Positions 9,303 to 18,057 of a stretch of 64,000 bases of DNA are shown piece after piece (position 1 is the first letter of the stretch; every line of letters starts with the position of its first letter). The position numbers and the translations under genes are program-made. The notes under the pieces are model-generated. The model searched no databases and had not been told where the DNA came from. It saw only the letters and a list, made by a program, of their open reading frames with translations. The stretch comes from Candidatus Aalborgicola bjergmarkensis (GTDB lineage: Bacteria; Pseudomonadota; Gammaproteobacteria; Burkholderiales; Burkholderiaceae_C): assembly GCA_016708725.1 (NCBI GenBank), contig JADJFE010000008.1, positions 1 to 64,000 of the forward strand. Direction: 5' to 3'.

Positions 9303-10508
9303 ATGAAAAAGACTCTTATCGCTTTGGCCGTTTTGGCCGCATCGGGCGCCGCAATGTCACAGGTCACCGTAACCGGGCTGCTGGCGATGGGCTACAAGGC
9401 CACCAAAGCAGGCAATAATGCTGGCACCGAGTCCAGCGGCTTGGGTGTGGACACCTCGGTAGTCTACTTTACCGTCAAAGAAGATTTGGGTGGTGGCCAA
9501 AAAGTTGAGGCTCTCTTGGGGGTTGGCGGCCTGGATCGCAGCGGCGAGTCTTCCAGCAAATATGGTGTTACTGGCTCCAACGGCCCGGCAACCGGACGCG
9601 ATGCCAGCCTGACCTATACAAATGCTGCGTTTGGCCAAATTCAGTTGGCTACGCTGGAGCGTCCCGACTTCTTTTCCAGCTATGCCACCGGAGCCATCGG
9701 AGCCGGCACAGCCAGCGTAGCAGGCGCAGGTGCACCGGTCATTGACATGGATAACAAGTTGCACGAGTACAAGAAGGTTACCGACCAGATTCGCTACGCA
9801 GTGCCTCTGGGTCCTGTGACCGTTGCGCTGACCCATACAGAAGACTTCACCACAGCTGGCATGGGACTGGGTGTAGGCGCTGCTGGTCAGACAAAGCAGC
9901 GTTCCAACATTCTTTCTGGTTTGTTCAAGTCCGGCCCGTTGACTCTGGCTGCTGGTTATCGCAATTATGACAACCGCATCGAAGGCGGTTGCGTGGCAGC
10001 GGCTCCAGCATTGGCCTTTGCAGCTTGCCCTGCACTGCAACTCACCAAAGACAGCCTCTACAACCTGCAAGGCGCCTTTGATTTGGGCATGGCCAAGATT
10101 GGTGTTGGTTATCAGGATGTTTCTGCTACCAACGGAATGCACCAAAAAGATTCCATGATTTCCTTGTCCATGCCACTGGGTGCCTTGACCTTGGGCGCCG
10201 CTTGGTCCAGAAGCGAGACCGCCGACGCTCCCAATACCTCACCGTTCCTCGGCGGACTCTGGAAAGCCAAGGACTATGAAGGCACCGCCAACGGCTACAG
10301 CGTGGGTGTCAGCTACGCCATGAGCAAGCGTACCAGTGTGCTGGCGCGTCATGCAGCCTGGACCACCAGCGGCTATGTGCAATACGAGCAAGATGCCGTC
10401 AATGCAAGGGCTACTCTGGCAAGTGGCAGGTCCGCGTTCAACAACGCTGGTTTGAACTACAACAGCACCGCTTCCGAAACTTCGCTTCTGTTGGTTCACA
10501 CCTTCTGA
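9303..10508 (+). CDS. Gram-negative porin
   Basis: The 401-residue trimeric-porin family protein has a clear signal peptide (MKKTLIALAVLAASGAAMS) and then QVTVTGLLAMGYKA, the usual first strand of Burkholderiales porins. It ends in HTF, the outer-membrane insertion signal. The ATG at 9303 is chosen over the in-frame upstream start (9255) because the signal peptide begins there. It is a paralogue of the porin at 1-678. A strong terminator follows at 10551-10582, so it is probably monocistronic. The pore is expected to be nonspecific or mildly anion-selective; this is not readable from the sequence. Confidence 0.94.
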   Translation: MKKTLIALAVLAASGAAMSQVTVTGLLAMGYKATKAGNNAGTESSGLGVDTSVVYFTVKEDLGGGQKVEALLGVGGLDRSGESSSKYGVTGSNGPATGRDASLTYTNAAFGQIQLATLERPDFFSSYATGAIGAGTASVAGAGAPVIDMDNKLHEYKKVTDQIRYAVPLGPVTVALTHTEDFTTAGMGLGVGAAGQTKQRSNILSGLFKSGPLTLAAGYRNYDNRIEGGCVAAAPALAFAACPALQLTKDSLYNLQGAFDLGMAKIGVGYQDVSATNGMHQKDSMISLSMPLGALTLGAAWSRSETADAPNTSPFLGGLWKAKDYEGTANGYSVGVSYAMSKRTSVLARHAAWTTSGYVQYEQDAVNARATLASGRSAFNNAGLNYNSTASETSLLLVHTF

Positions 10509-10550
10509 TTGGCACGCTGGCTCAAGCCAGCACCTGAAAATGCGTAAACT

Positions 10551-10582
10551 AAACCCCGGCGGGCAACCTCCGGGGTTTTTTT
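10551..10582 (+). terminator. Rho-independent terminator after the second porin
   Basis: A 9-bp stem (10551-10559 AAACCCCGG with 10570-10578 CCGGGGTTT) encloses a 10-base loop and merges into a T-run ending at 10582. It lies 43 bases after the porin stop and 45 bases before pgi. Confidence 0.9.
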
Positions 10583-10626
10583 ACAGGTGCAATAATGCAG
10601 CCATAAACCAAATTGATGGAGCAAAC

Positions 10627-12195
10627 ATGACCCGTATTCGTGGTGACCGTACCCCCGCCTGGAGCCAGCTTCAGGCACACTACCAAAATGTTGGCCAAGG
10701 CCTGGACCTGAAAGAGGCTTTTGCGCAGGATGCACAGCGTTTTGCACGTTTCAGCCAAAATGCCCCATACATTTTTGCCGATCTATCCAAAAATTTGCTG
10801 GATACGCAGGCACAGGATTTATTGTTGCAACTGGCCCAGCAGTCCGGCGTTCTCGAACACCGCGATGCCATGTTTGCCGGCCAGGCCATCAACAACACCG
10901 AGCAGCGCGCCGTTGGCCATGCTTTATTGCGAAATCCGCCTGTTGCGCCCACAGATAGAGCGTGGTCAGCGACTGAAAATATAGCAAATGAACGTACCCT
11001 GGTGCATCCGACACTCGACGCCATGCTGGCTTTTTCCGAGACTGTGCGTGCCGATACGGGCATTACCGATGTGGTGAACATCGGCATTGGCGGCTCCGAC
11101 CTGGGGCCACAGATGGCCGTGCTGGCGCTCGATGCCTTTGCTCTGTCGGGCAAACGCCTGCATTTCGTCTCCAATGTCGATGGGCATGAGCTGGCGGCGG
11201 TACTCAAGCACCTCAAGGTCGGGAGTACGCTGTTCCTGATTGCCAGCAAGACGTTCACGACAATTGAGACCATGACCAATGCGCACTCGGCCAAGGCATG
11301 GTTTACCGCGCAGGGTGGCACCGACACGGCGCGGCATTTCGCGGCGCTCACCACCAATGTTGCCGCAGCCAAGGCCTTTGGCATCAGTACCACCTTTGGT
11401 TTCTGGGATTGGGTCGGTGGCCGCTACTCGGTATGGTCGGCCATCGGGCTGCCACTGGCGATTGCCATTGGCGCTACGGGTTTTCGCGATTTTCTGGCCG
11501 GTGCGCACGCCATGGACGAACACTTCCGTACAGCGCCACCAGAGGAAAACCTGCCGCTGCGCTTGGGTCTGCTGGATGTGTGGTACCGCAATTTTCATGG
11601 CTTTACCAGCCGCAGCATTGCCCCCTACCATAGCGCCTTGCGCCGTTTCCCGGCCTATTTGCAACAGCTTGAAATGGAAAGCAACGGCAAGCGTGTTGAT
11701 GCCAGTGGCGAATCACTGCCATTTGGCACCTCGCCGGTGTTGTGGGGTGAACCAGGCACCAACGGCCAGCATGCCTACTACCAGATGCTGCACCAGGGGA
11801 CCGATGTGGTGCCGGTCGAATTCATCGCGGTCAAAAAAGCGCGCCACAGTCTGCCTGTACACCACGAACTTCTGCTCTCCAACGTCCTGGCCCAGGCCCA
11901 GGCGCTGATGGTCGGCAAGGTCGATGCCGGTGGTCACAAGCACTTCCCCGGCAACCGGCCCAGCACTTTCTTGCTCCTGGATGACCTGACACCGGCCAGT
12001 CTGGGTGCGTTGATCGCACTGCAGGAGCACCGCGTTTTCGTCAGTGGTTCGATTTGGGGTATCAACAGCTTTGACCAGTGGGGAGTGGAACTGGGCAAGG
12101 TACTGGCCAAGGACGTGCAGGCGCGCCTGGTCAGTGGAGATGCCAGTGGACTAGATGCTTCGACTGCCGGGTTGCTGGCACGTTTGCGCAGCTGA
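10627..12195 (+). CDS. pgi: Glucose-6-phosphate isomerase
   Basis: This enzyme interconverts glucose-6-phosphate and fructose-6-phosphate in the cytoplasm (glycolysis and gluconeogenesis). The 522 residues fit the bacterial family. Visible motifs are IGIGGSDLGP (sugar-phosphate binding, about residue 155), SNVDGHE, and the C-terminal PGI signature around FDQWGVELGK. The ATG at 10627 follows a GGAG ribosome site; the longer open frame upstream overlaps the porin terminator. The stop overlaps the mobB start by one base (TGATG). glgC follows, so the group links glucose-6-phosphate supply to glycogen precursor formation. Confidence 0.97.
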   Translation: MTRIRGDRTPAWSQLQAHYQNVGQGLDLKEAFAQDAQRFARFSQNAPYIFADLSKNLLDTQAQDLLLQLAQQSGVLEHRDAMFAGQAINNTEQRAVGHALLRNPPVAPTDRAWSATENIANERTLVHPTLDAMLAFSETVRADTGITDVVNIGIGGSDLGPQMAVLALDAFALSGKRLHFVSNVDGHELAAVLKHLKVGSTLFLIASKTFTTIETMTNAHSAKAWFTAQGGTDTARHFAALTTNVAAAKAFGISTTFGFWDWVGGRYSVWSAIGLPLAIAIGATGFRDFLAGAHAMDEHFRTAPPEENLPLRLGLLDVWYRNFHGFTSRSIAPYHSALRRFPAYLQQLEMESNGKRVDASGESLPFGTSPVLWGEPGTNGQHAYYQMLHQGTDVVPVEFIAVKKARHSLPVHHELLLSNVLAQAQALMVGKVDAGGHKHFPGNRPSTFLLLDDLTPASLGALIALQEHRVFVSGSIWGINSFDQWGVELGKVLAKDVQARLVSGDASGLDASTAGLLARLRS

Positions 12196-12698
12196 TGAAC
12201 ATCTTCGGTATTGCCGGCCACTCCGGCATGGGCAAAACCACGCTGCTGGAGCGCCTGGTGCCTGCAATCACGGCCCGGGGTTTGACGGTTTCCCTGATCA
12301 AGCATAGCCACAAATCTATCGAGATCGATCGTCCGGGCAAGGACTCGTACCGTCTACGCGAAGCCGGCTGCAAGGAAGTGCTGCTGCTGGGCAACGAACG
12401 CTGGGCCTTGATGCACGAATTGCGTGGAGCAGTCGAGCCTGATCTGAACTATTTGATCGAGAGGCTGCAGCGTTGTGACCTGGTGCTGATCGAGGGTTTC
12501 AAAAGCGGTGACTTTCCCAAACTGGAGGTCTGGCGCGCACAGGTACAGCGCGACATGCTGTGGCCACACTGGCCGGGCATTGTCGGCATTGCATCCGACG
12601 GTCCCAGGATCGACGATGTTTCCCAGCTTGCCTGGCTTAATTTGGCTGACACTGCTGCCATTGCCGATTTTGTGCTGCAATATGCCCGCCCCGTTTGA
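12195..12698 (+). CDS. mobB: Molybdopterin-guanine dinucleotide biosynthesis protein B
   Basis: MobB is a GTP-binding adaptor that helps MobA attach GMP to molybdopterin for bis-MGD enzymes. The 167-residue protein has a Walker A loop at the N-terminus (GHSGMGKTT, residues 8-16), the LIKHSHKSIEID segment, and the LIEGFKSGDFPKLEVWR motif typical of MobB. The start codon overlaps the pgi stop, so the two are translationally coupled despite unrelated functions. glgC begins 14 bases downstream. Confidence 0.93.
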   Translation: MNIFGIAGHSGMGKTTLLERLVPAITARGLTVSLIKHSHKSIEIDRPGKDSYRLREAGCKEVLLLGNERWALMHELRGAVEPDLNYLIERLQRCDLVLIEGFKSGDFPKLEVWRAQVQRDMLWPHWPGIVGIASDGPRIDDVSQLAWLNLADTAAIADFVLQYARPV

Positions 12699-12712
12699 TA
12701 AAAGGACTCCCG

Positions 12713-14032
12713 ATGCACCATGATTCAGCCCCGGACAGGCATGATTACCGCACACTCGGCGAACGCCGACGCGGCAATGATTTGCTGCACCTGACGCAAC
12801 GTACCTATGCGATTGTGTTGGCCGGAGGGCGTGGCAGTCGGCTTAAACAGCTTACCAATTGGCGCGCCAAACCGGCGGTGCCTTTCGCTGGAAAACTGAA
12901 AATCATTGATTTCCCCTTGAGCAACTGTGTCAATTCCGGTATCCGACGCATCGGTGTGCTGACACAGTACAAGGCGCAAAGTCTGATTCGCCACATTGAG
13001 CGCGGCTGGGGATTTCTGGAGTCGAGTCTGCGTGAATACATTGACGTGGTGCCCGCGCAGCAACAGATAGGAGACGGCTGGTATGTTGGCACGGCCAATG
13101 CAGTGTTCCAGAATCTGAGCCTGCTGCACGAAGCCGATCCCTTGTATGTACTGATTCTGGCGGGCGACCACATTTACAAGATGGACTATGCCCGCATGCT
13201 CCGGGACCATGTGACCAGTGGCGCTGATGTCACGGTTGCTTGCACTGAGGTTTCCTTGCACGACGCCAGCGCCTTTGGTGTGATGGCGGTGGACGAGTCA
13301 GGCCGCATTACCGACTTCCAGGAAAAACCGGCCCATCCCACGCCCATGCCGGACAAGCCCGGCCACGCCCTGGGCAGTATGGGCATCTACGTGTTCAACA
13401 CCGAGTTGCTGTGCGCGGAATTGGCGGCGGATGCCAATGATGCCAACTCCAGCCACGATTTTGGCAACGATATCATCCCGCGCCTGGTCCGTACCCACCA
13501 CGTACAAGCACATCGTTTTACCGACAGTTGTGTCAACATGATTGAAGGCCGCCCTTACTGGCGGGATGTGGGAACCCTGGATGCCTTTTGGGAAGCCAAT
13601 ATGGACTTGACCCAGGTGCTACCCGAACTCAATCTGTATGACGATGACTGGCCGATTCGTAGCCTGCAAGGCCAGTTTCCACCGGCCAAATTTGTGCTGG
13701 ACGATGAAGGGCGACGTGGCGCGGCCTTCAACTCCCTGGTGTCAAGCGGCTGCATTGTCAGTGGCGCCCTTGTGCGTAGTTCCATACTGTTCACCAAGGT
13801 ACAGGTCGCCGAGCGCAGTCTGGTGGAGGATTCTGTGTTGCTACCAGCCGTCCAGGTGGGTCGCAATGTGCGGATCAGACGGGCCATTGTGGACGAGGGT
13901 TGCAAAATTCCGGACGGCTTTCACGTCGGGTTGGATCAAAACGCAGATCGGGCACGTTTTCATGTCACCGAACGCGGCATCACACTCATCACTGCGGACA
14001 TGCTGGGACAGCCTGTGGATCTCAACCTGTGA
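12713..14032 (+). CDS. glgC: Glucose-1-phosphate adenylyltransferase (ADP-glucose synthase)
   Basis: GlgC makes ADP-glucose from ATP and glucose-1-phosphate, the committed step of bacterial glycogen synthesis, and is usually allosterically controlled. The 439-residue protein shows the nucleotidyltransferase motif LAGGRGSRLKQLT near residue 38, KPAVPFAGKLKIIDFPLSN, the WYVGTANAVFQNL region, and a C-terminal left-handed beta-helix. The ATG at 12713 (AGGAC site upstream) is preferred to a TTG at 12695 that overlaps the mobB end. No glycogen synthase or branching enzyme lies next to it. Confidence 0.96.
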   Translation: MHHDSAPDRHDYRTLGERRRGNDLLHLTQRTYAIVLAGGRGSRLKQLTNWRAKPAVPFAGKLKIIDFPLSNCVNSGIRRIGVLTQYKAQSLIRHIERGWGFLESSLREYIDVVPAQQQIGDGWYVGTANAVFQNLSLLHEADPLYVLILAGDHIYKMDYARMLRDHVTSGADVTVACTEVSLHDASAFGVMAVDESGRITDFQEKPAHPTPMPDKPGHALGSMGIYVFNTELLCAELAADANDANSSHDFGNDIIPRLVRTHHVQAHRFTDSCVNMIEGRPYWRDVGTLDAFWEANMDLTQVLPELNLYDDDWPIRSLQGQFPPAKFVLDDEGRRGAAFNSLVSSGCIVSGALVRSSILFTKVQVAERSLVEDSVLLPAVQVGRNVRIRRAIVDEGCKIPDGFHVGLDQNADRARFHVTERGITLITADMLGQPVDLNL

Positions 14033-14094
14033 GGCTAAACAGGCCAGACAATGGCCGACCACTTTTCTTTCTTTCTACAAGGAGTCCTTATAAA

Positions 14095-14781
14095 ATGAAC
14101 AGGAAAACCCTCTGCGTATCCTGCATACTGGCTTTGACTTGCGTCACAGGGCCTGTCCTGGCTGCCACAGCGAGAACCACCAGCCCTCAGTTCACAGCCG
14201 ATAGCAAAGCAGCTTTAGCCCGTTACCAATCCGACAAAGCCTTATGTGATGAAGAGTCTACGTCTGGCAAAAAGATGCAGTGCCGTCGGGATGCCAAGGC
14301 TGAATACGATCAGGCTATCGCTGCAGCAAAGTCCAGGGCATCCGCTGTACCGCCGCCTCCCGCACAGCCTGCTGCCACAAACATGCCCCCTGCACCTGCA
14401 CGTACCCACCAGGCAGCGGAAGTTTGCCATGACTGCGGCACGGTCATCGCCGTTTCGGCCACGGAGAAAGCCGGTGAGGCAAGCGCCCTGGGTACCATCG
14501 CCGGTGGCATTGGCGGTGCCTTGCTGGGTAATCAGGTCGGGGCCGGTTCAGGCAAGGACCTCGCGACCCTGGCCGGAGCCGTTGGCGGCGCGTACGCCGG
14601 GCGCGTGATAGAAGAAAAAGTCAAAACGCACACCGTCTGGACGGTAACGGTCCAATACCCCAATGGGGAGCGGGGGAGTTTTGACTTCAGCCAACAACCC
14701 GGTTTCAGCGTAGGGGATGTTGTCAAAAACCAGGGCGACTCTATCGTGCGACAGTTGCCTGCGCCACGCCCGAACCATTAA
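14095..14781 (+). CDS. Exported glycine-zipper (2TM) outer-membrane-associated protein
   Basis: The 228-residue protein has a signal peptide (MNRKTLCVSCILALTCVTGPVLA), a Lys/Asp-rich helical region with CDEE and CRRDAKAEYDQA, and a Pro/Ala-rich linker. A glycine-zipper hairpin follows (about residues 130-165, with repeated GGxxG such as GGIGGALLG and GAVGGAYAG), then a beta-rich C-terminus (YPNGERGSF). This resembles the Rick_17kDa/SlyB-type family that sits in or under the outer membrane. An AAGGAG ribosome site lies 9 bases before the ATG. The exact function is unknown. Confidence 0.78.
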   Translation: MNRKTLCVSCILALTCVTGPVLAATARTTSPQFTADSKAALARYQSDKALCDEESTSGKKMQCRRDAKAEYDQAIAAAKSRASAVPPPPAQPAATNMPPAPARTHQAAEVCHDCGTVIAVSATEKAGEASALGTIAGGIGGALLGNQVGAGSGKDLATLAGAVGGAYAGRVIEEKVKTHTVWTVTVQYPNGERGSFDFSQQPGFSVGDVVKNQGDSIVRQLPAPRPNH

Positions 14782-14820
14782 CCCCATCTGGTCAAGGCAT
14801 CAAGCGCTGGGCTCAGGCGC

Positions 14821-15999
14821 ATGCAGTTGCTATCGGTTGGCTGGCGTTTTATCCTTTCCGTTCTGGCGGCGTTGGCGTTGCTGGGCCTGGATGTATGGCA
14901 GCGTGCGTCCGCGCCCGGCACCGCTGTCGCAACCTGGCCGCTGTACCAACCCGTACAGTTGCAAGCATTGGGGGCATCCAGTACCGCGCGGGGACTGATT
15001 CCCATGCCCGAGGGCGCACGCGCAGCCCACGCCAGCAGCCTCTTGCCCATGCCCGCTGGACACCCGGCAGCGCTGACGCTCTTCTGGTTTTCCGGCGAGC
15101 GCGAAAGCGGCCCGCTGGTACAGATCGTGGCCTCCCAGTGGTTGCGCAGCACCGGCCAATGGACCCTCCCGCGCGCCGTGGTCAACCGGCACCACGTGGC
15201 CGCGCAGTTGGGGTATGGCGTGCGCCGCCTGGGTAATCCGGTCGCCTGGCTTGACGGCCAGGGTCGTGTGCATCTGTTCGTGGTAGCCACTGGTTGGGGG
15301 GGGTGGGCCGCTGCGCGCATTTTGCATCTGCGCCAAAGCAGCATCGGCAATCGCCTGGATGAATTGGCCTTTGAGCCGGTGCAGGTGCTGCCGCTGTCGT
15401 GGCTGTGGAATACCAGCTACCTGGTGCGCAATGCACCGTTACCACTGGCCGACGGCGGGATGGTGCTGCCCGTGCATTTTGAGCTGGGTATCAAGTATCC
15501 CGCCGCCCTGCGTTTTGACCGCAATGGCGTTTTTCGAGGGATGGTGCGCATCTCCAGCCGCTCCTACCTGTTGCAACCCAGTTTGCTGCCGCTTGACACT
15601 GACGTGTGGTTGGCCCTGATGCGCAACGAGCAGCACGGCGGCAAAATTGGCGTAGCGCAAACCACGGATGGAGGTTTGCATTGGGATGACCTGCCTGATC
15701 TGGCGCTGGACAATCCGGATTCGGCAGTTGCAACTCTGGCTCTGGCGCCTGGTCAATTGCTACTGGCACACAACTCGTCCGTTGGTTCGCGGGGAACACT
15801 GGATGTAAGCCAGTCCAACGATGGTCGAAACTGGACGCTGCTGAACCGATTGGAGCATGGAACGGCGGATGATGAGTTTTCCTACCCGGCGCTGACCTGG
15901 ACGGATGACCAGTTGTGGCTCAGTTACACCGTGGACCGCAAATACCTGGCTTGGCAAGGCTTTACCGTCCCCGCACCCATACAGGAGCGCGCACCATGA
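14821..15999 (+). CDS. Sialidase-fold (BNR-repeat) membrane-anchored protein
   Basis: The 392-residue protein has an N-terminal transmembrane or uncleaved signal segment (residues 8-26), then a six-bladed sialidase-like fold. BNR/Asp-box-like turns are visible at TTDGGLHWDD and SQSNDGRNWTLL. This fits the PF13088-type exo-sialidase/neuraminidase-like family, many of whose environmental members have no proven sialidase activity. The stop overlaps the ATG of the next gene (ATGA), so the pair is co-translated. The substrate is unknown; the next gene encodes a polytopic membrane protein, suggesting an envelope task. Confidence 0.72.
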   Translation: MQLLSVGWRFILSVLAALALLGLDVWQRASAPGTAVATWPLYQPVQLQALGASSTARGLIPMPEGARAAHASSLLPMPAGHPAALTLFWFSGERESGPLVQIVASQWLRSTGQWTLPRAVVNRHHVAAQLGYGVRRLGNPVAWLDGQGRVHLFVVATGWGGWAAARILHLRQSSIGNRLDELAFEPVQVLPLSWLWNTSYLVRNAPLPLADGGMVLPVHFELGIKYPAALRFDRNGVFRGMVRISSRSYLLQPSLLPLDTDVWLALMRNEQHGGKIGVAQTTDGGLHWDDLPDLALDNPDSAVATLALAPGQLLLAHNSSVGSRGTLDVSQSNDGRNWTLLNRLEHGTADDEFSYPALTWTDDQLWLSYTVDRKYLAWQGFTVPAPIQERAP

Positions 16000-16619
16000 A
16001 CCTGGGGTGGTTGGGCGATGCACCGGCCTTGCCTGCGGCGTGGTTGCTGGCGCTCTGGTTGCGCCTGGGCTGGAGCCTGGTGCTGGCCTGTCTGGGATAT
16101 TGGGCGCTGCGTGTCTTGCCAGTGCGCCCGGTCTTGCGCTACAGCGCCATCCTGACGTTGGCTGCCTGGGCGCTGCTTCCGGGGCCTGGTTCAATCAGCC
16201 ACTGGCTGGGCCTGGCCTTTCAGGCGCCGAGCATCGCCACGGTGCTGTGCTGCTGCGCCTTGCTGCACACACGTCACCAGCGGGATGCGATGGCATTGTG
16301 GATGGGGTTGCTGCTGGGTTGGGTCTTGCTGCTCGACACCTTCGCGCTGTTACCGCTGTTGCCATTTTCCCTGTATGCCTGGGGTTTCAGCCCGATGGCG
16401 ATACCCTGGCTCGTGCTGCTGCTGCTCTTGCCCTGGGTATTGACTGGCCAGCAACCTGATGTTGGCATTGGAATTGCGGGCGGCGCATTGGTGCTGTTTG
16501 TACTGCTGCGGCTGCCAGGCGGCAATGTCTGGGATGCGCTACTCGATCCCCTGCTGTGGCTGGTGCTGCATGTGCACGCTGTCCGCAGGTTTGGTGCATA
16601 CTATAAGAAAAAGAGCTGA
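15996..16619 (+). CDS. Polytopic membrane protein of unknown function
   Basis: The 207-residue, very Leu/Trp-rich protein has about six hydrophobic segments and no domain I can name. It starts with an ATG that overlaps the stop of the sialidase-fold gene by four bases, so the two probably act together. Its last codons (AGC TGA) coincide with the AGCT border of the dispersed repeat at 16614-16795. The repeat therefore supplies the stop codon and the original C-terminus may have been longer. Confidence 0.65.
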   Translation: MNLGWLGDAPALPAAWLLALWLRLGWSLVLACLGYWALRVLPVRPVLRYSAILTLAAWALLPGPGSISHWLGLAFQAPSIATVLCCCALLHTRHQRDAMALWMGLLLGWVLLLDTFALLPLLPFSLYAWGFSPMAIPWLVLLLLLPWVLTGQQPDVGIGIAGGALVLFVLLRLPGGNVWDALLDPLLWLVLHVHAVRRFGAYYKKKS

Positions 16620-16795
16620 ACCCGCTTATCCCATAAGGCTTACAGCCCGATTTTCCATGCAAAAACACCCGAAAACGGCTCGTTTTGATGCCCCATGGCG
16701 GTATCAGCATCGCATTGACCCGTTTTGAAGGGCAAAATTCAAGGCAAATCTGGCTGTACGCCTTATGTATCAAGCGGGAGTAGCTATGTTTTTGT
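16614..16795. repeat. Dispersed element core, copy 2 (no outer terminal repeats)
   Basis: This is the inner palindromic core of the elements at 8597-9109, 39521-40001 and 52676-53090, here without their outer parts. The left arm (16614-16660, CCCGCTTATCCCATAAGG...) and right arm (16743-16795, ...TACGCCTTATG...GCGGGAGTAGCT) are imperfectly complementary over about 45 bases. It fills most of the 258-bp gap between two convergent genes and overlaps the stop codon of the left one. Confidence 0.8.
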
Positions 16796-16877
16796 AGAGA
16801 AAACGCCACAGGCAATGGCCTTGTCGCAAGCCGAAGCAGTTCTCGCTGCCGCGCTGCAGGTCTATGAAACATTCGGA

Positions 16878-17951
16878 CTATGCCACTGCAGCAAAACGGT
16901 AGATGCCGTCGGGTGACAGCGTGCGCTGCAGTTTGCCCTGAAACCACAATGCGTGTAGGTGCGCCAGCGCTTCACCGATGGCAAATGTGGTCTGGTGCAT
17001 GTCCAATGGCGCTTTGAAAAGTACCGGCAAAATGTCGGCAGCACTGCACGGTGCACCTGCGCAGGCGACCAGCACTTCGCCCAGACGCTCCTCGTGGTGT
17101 GCATGCAGTTGCTGGACGCGCGCGTGCAGTCCGGTAAAGGGTTTGCCGTGCGCGGGCAAGACCAGGGTGTCTTCGGGCAAGGCCAGGAATTTGTCGATCG
17201 AATCCAGAAACAAGGCCAGCGGGTTGGATTCGGGCTCCTGGTCGTAGACGCTGATATTCGTCGATATGCGCGGCAACAGCATGTCTCCACCAATCAACAC
17301 ATGCAAGGCATCGCAATACAAGGCCATATGCTCGGGCGCGTGGCCATAGCCGCTGATGCAACGCCACTCCAGATCGCCCAGACGCAACACCTTGGCATCC
17401 ATCAGGCGGTGGTACTGCGTGGGCAGTGCGGGGACCATGGCTTGAAAGTAGCCTGTACGGGCTGTGATTTTTTCCAGCACTTCGTGATCAGTCAGCCCAT
17501 GGGTCGCAAAAAATGTCGCCCCTTTCGTCCCTTCCAGGGCGTTGGGTCCCATGCACGCCAGACGCGCTACAAGAAAGTCCGTGGCACTCATCCACAGCGT
17601 GGCGTTCCAGCGCTGGCACAGCCAATGTGCCAGGCCAACGTGGTCGGGATGCATGTGGGTGACGATGACCCGCAATATCGGCAAACCCTCCAGTTCATTG
17701 GCAAAAATGTTTTCCCACTGTGCCTTGGACTGCGCGCTGTGGATGCCGCAATCCACAATGCTCCATCCCTGTATGCGCTCGCCATTCGCCGCCTCGATGG
17801 CATCGCGCAGCAGCCACAGGTTGATGTGGTCCAGCGCAAAGGGCAGCGCCATGCGGACCCATTTGATATCCGGGGTGATCGCCAATGTGCCACCGGTTGG
17901 CGCCAGTGCCTCACCCAGCGGGTAATGGAGCATGTGTTCCGATTCGTTCAT
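16878..17951 (-). CDS. Metallo-beta-lactamase-fold hydrolase
   Basis: This is a 357-residue cytoplasmic MBL-fold hydrolase. The zinc-binding motif THMHPDH lies near residue 105, followed by further metal ligands in SGYGHAPEH and IGGDMLLP and the C-terminal LPAHG. The C-terminal helical extension (about residues 270-357) resembles the winged-helix tail of glyoxalase-II/LACTB2-like family members. The substrate cannot be told from sequence. The ATG at 17951 has a GGAG site; an upstream in-frame GTG (17966) would add five residues. It is divergent from the sulfatase gene, with 106 bases between the starts. Confidence 0.85.
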   Translation of the reverse strand: MNESEHMLHYPLGEALAPTGGTLAITPDIKWVRMALPFALDHINLWLLRDAIEAANGERIQGWSIVDCGIHSAQSKAQWENIFANELEGLPILRVIVTHMHPDHVGLAHWLCQRWNATLWMSATDFLVARLACMGPNALEGTKGATFFATHGLTDHEVLEKITARTGYFQAMVPALPTQYHRLMDAKVLRLGDLEWRCISGYGHAPEHMALYCDALHVLIGGDMLLPRISTNISVYDQEPESNPLALFLDSIDKFLALPEDTLVLPAHGKPFTGLHARVQQLHAHHEERLGEVLVACAGAPCSAADILPVLFKAPLDMHQTTFAIGEALAHLHALWFQGKLQRTLSPDGIYRFAAVA

Positions 17952-18057
17952 GGCCGCCTGCTCCACTTCTGGATGTACCGATTTTTCGATTGTTGGATAA
18001 TCAACGTTTACGCAAACGTCAACAAAGCGGGCATTCTAGGTGCTAGCACACGTCAAA

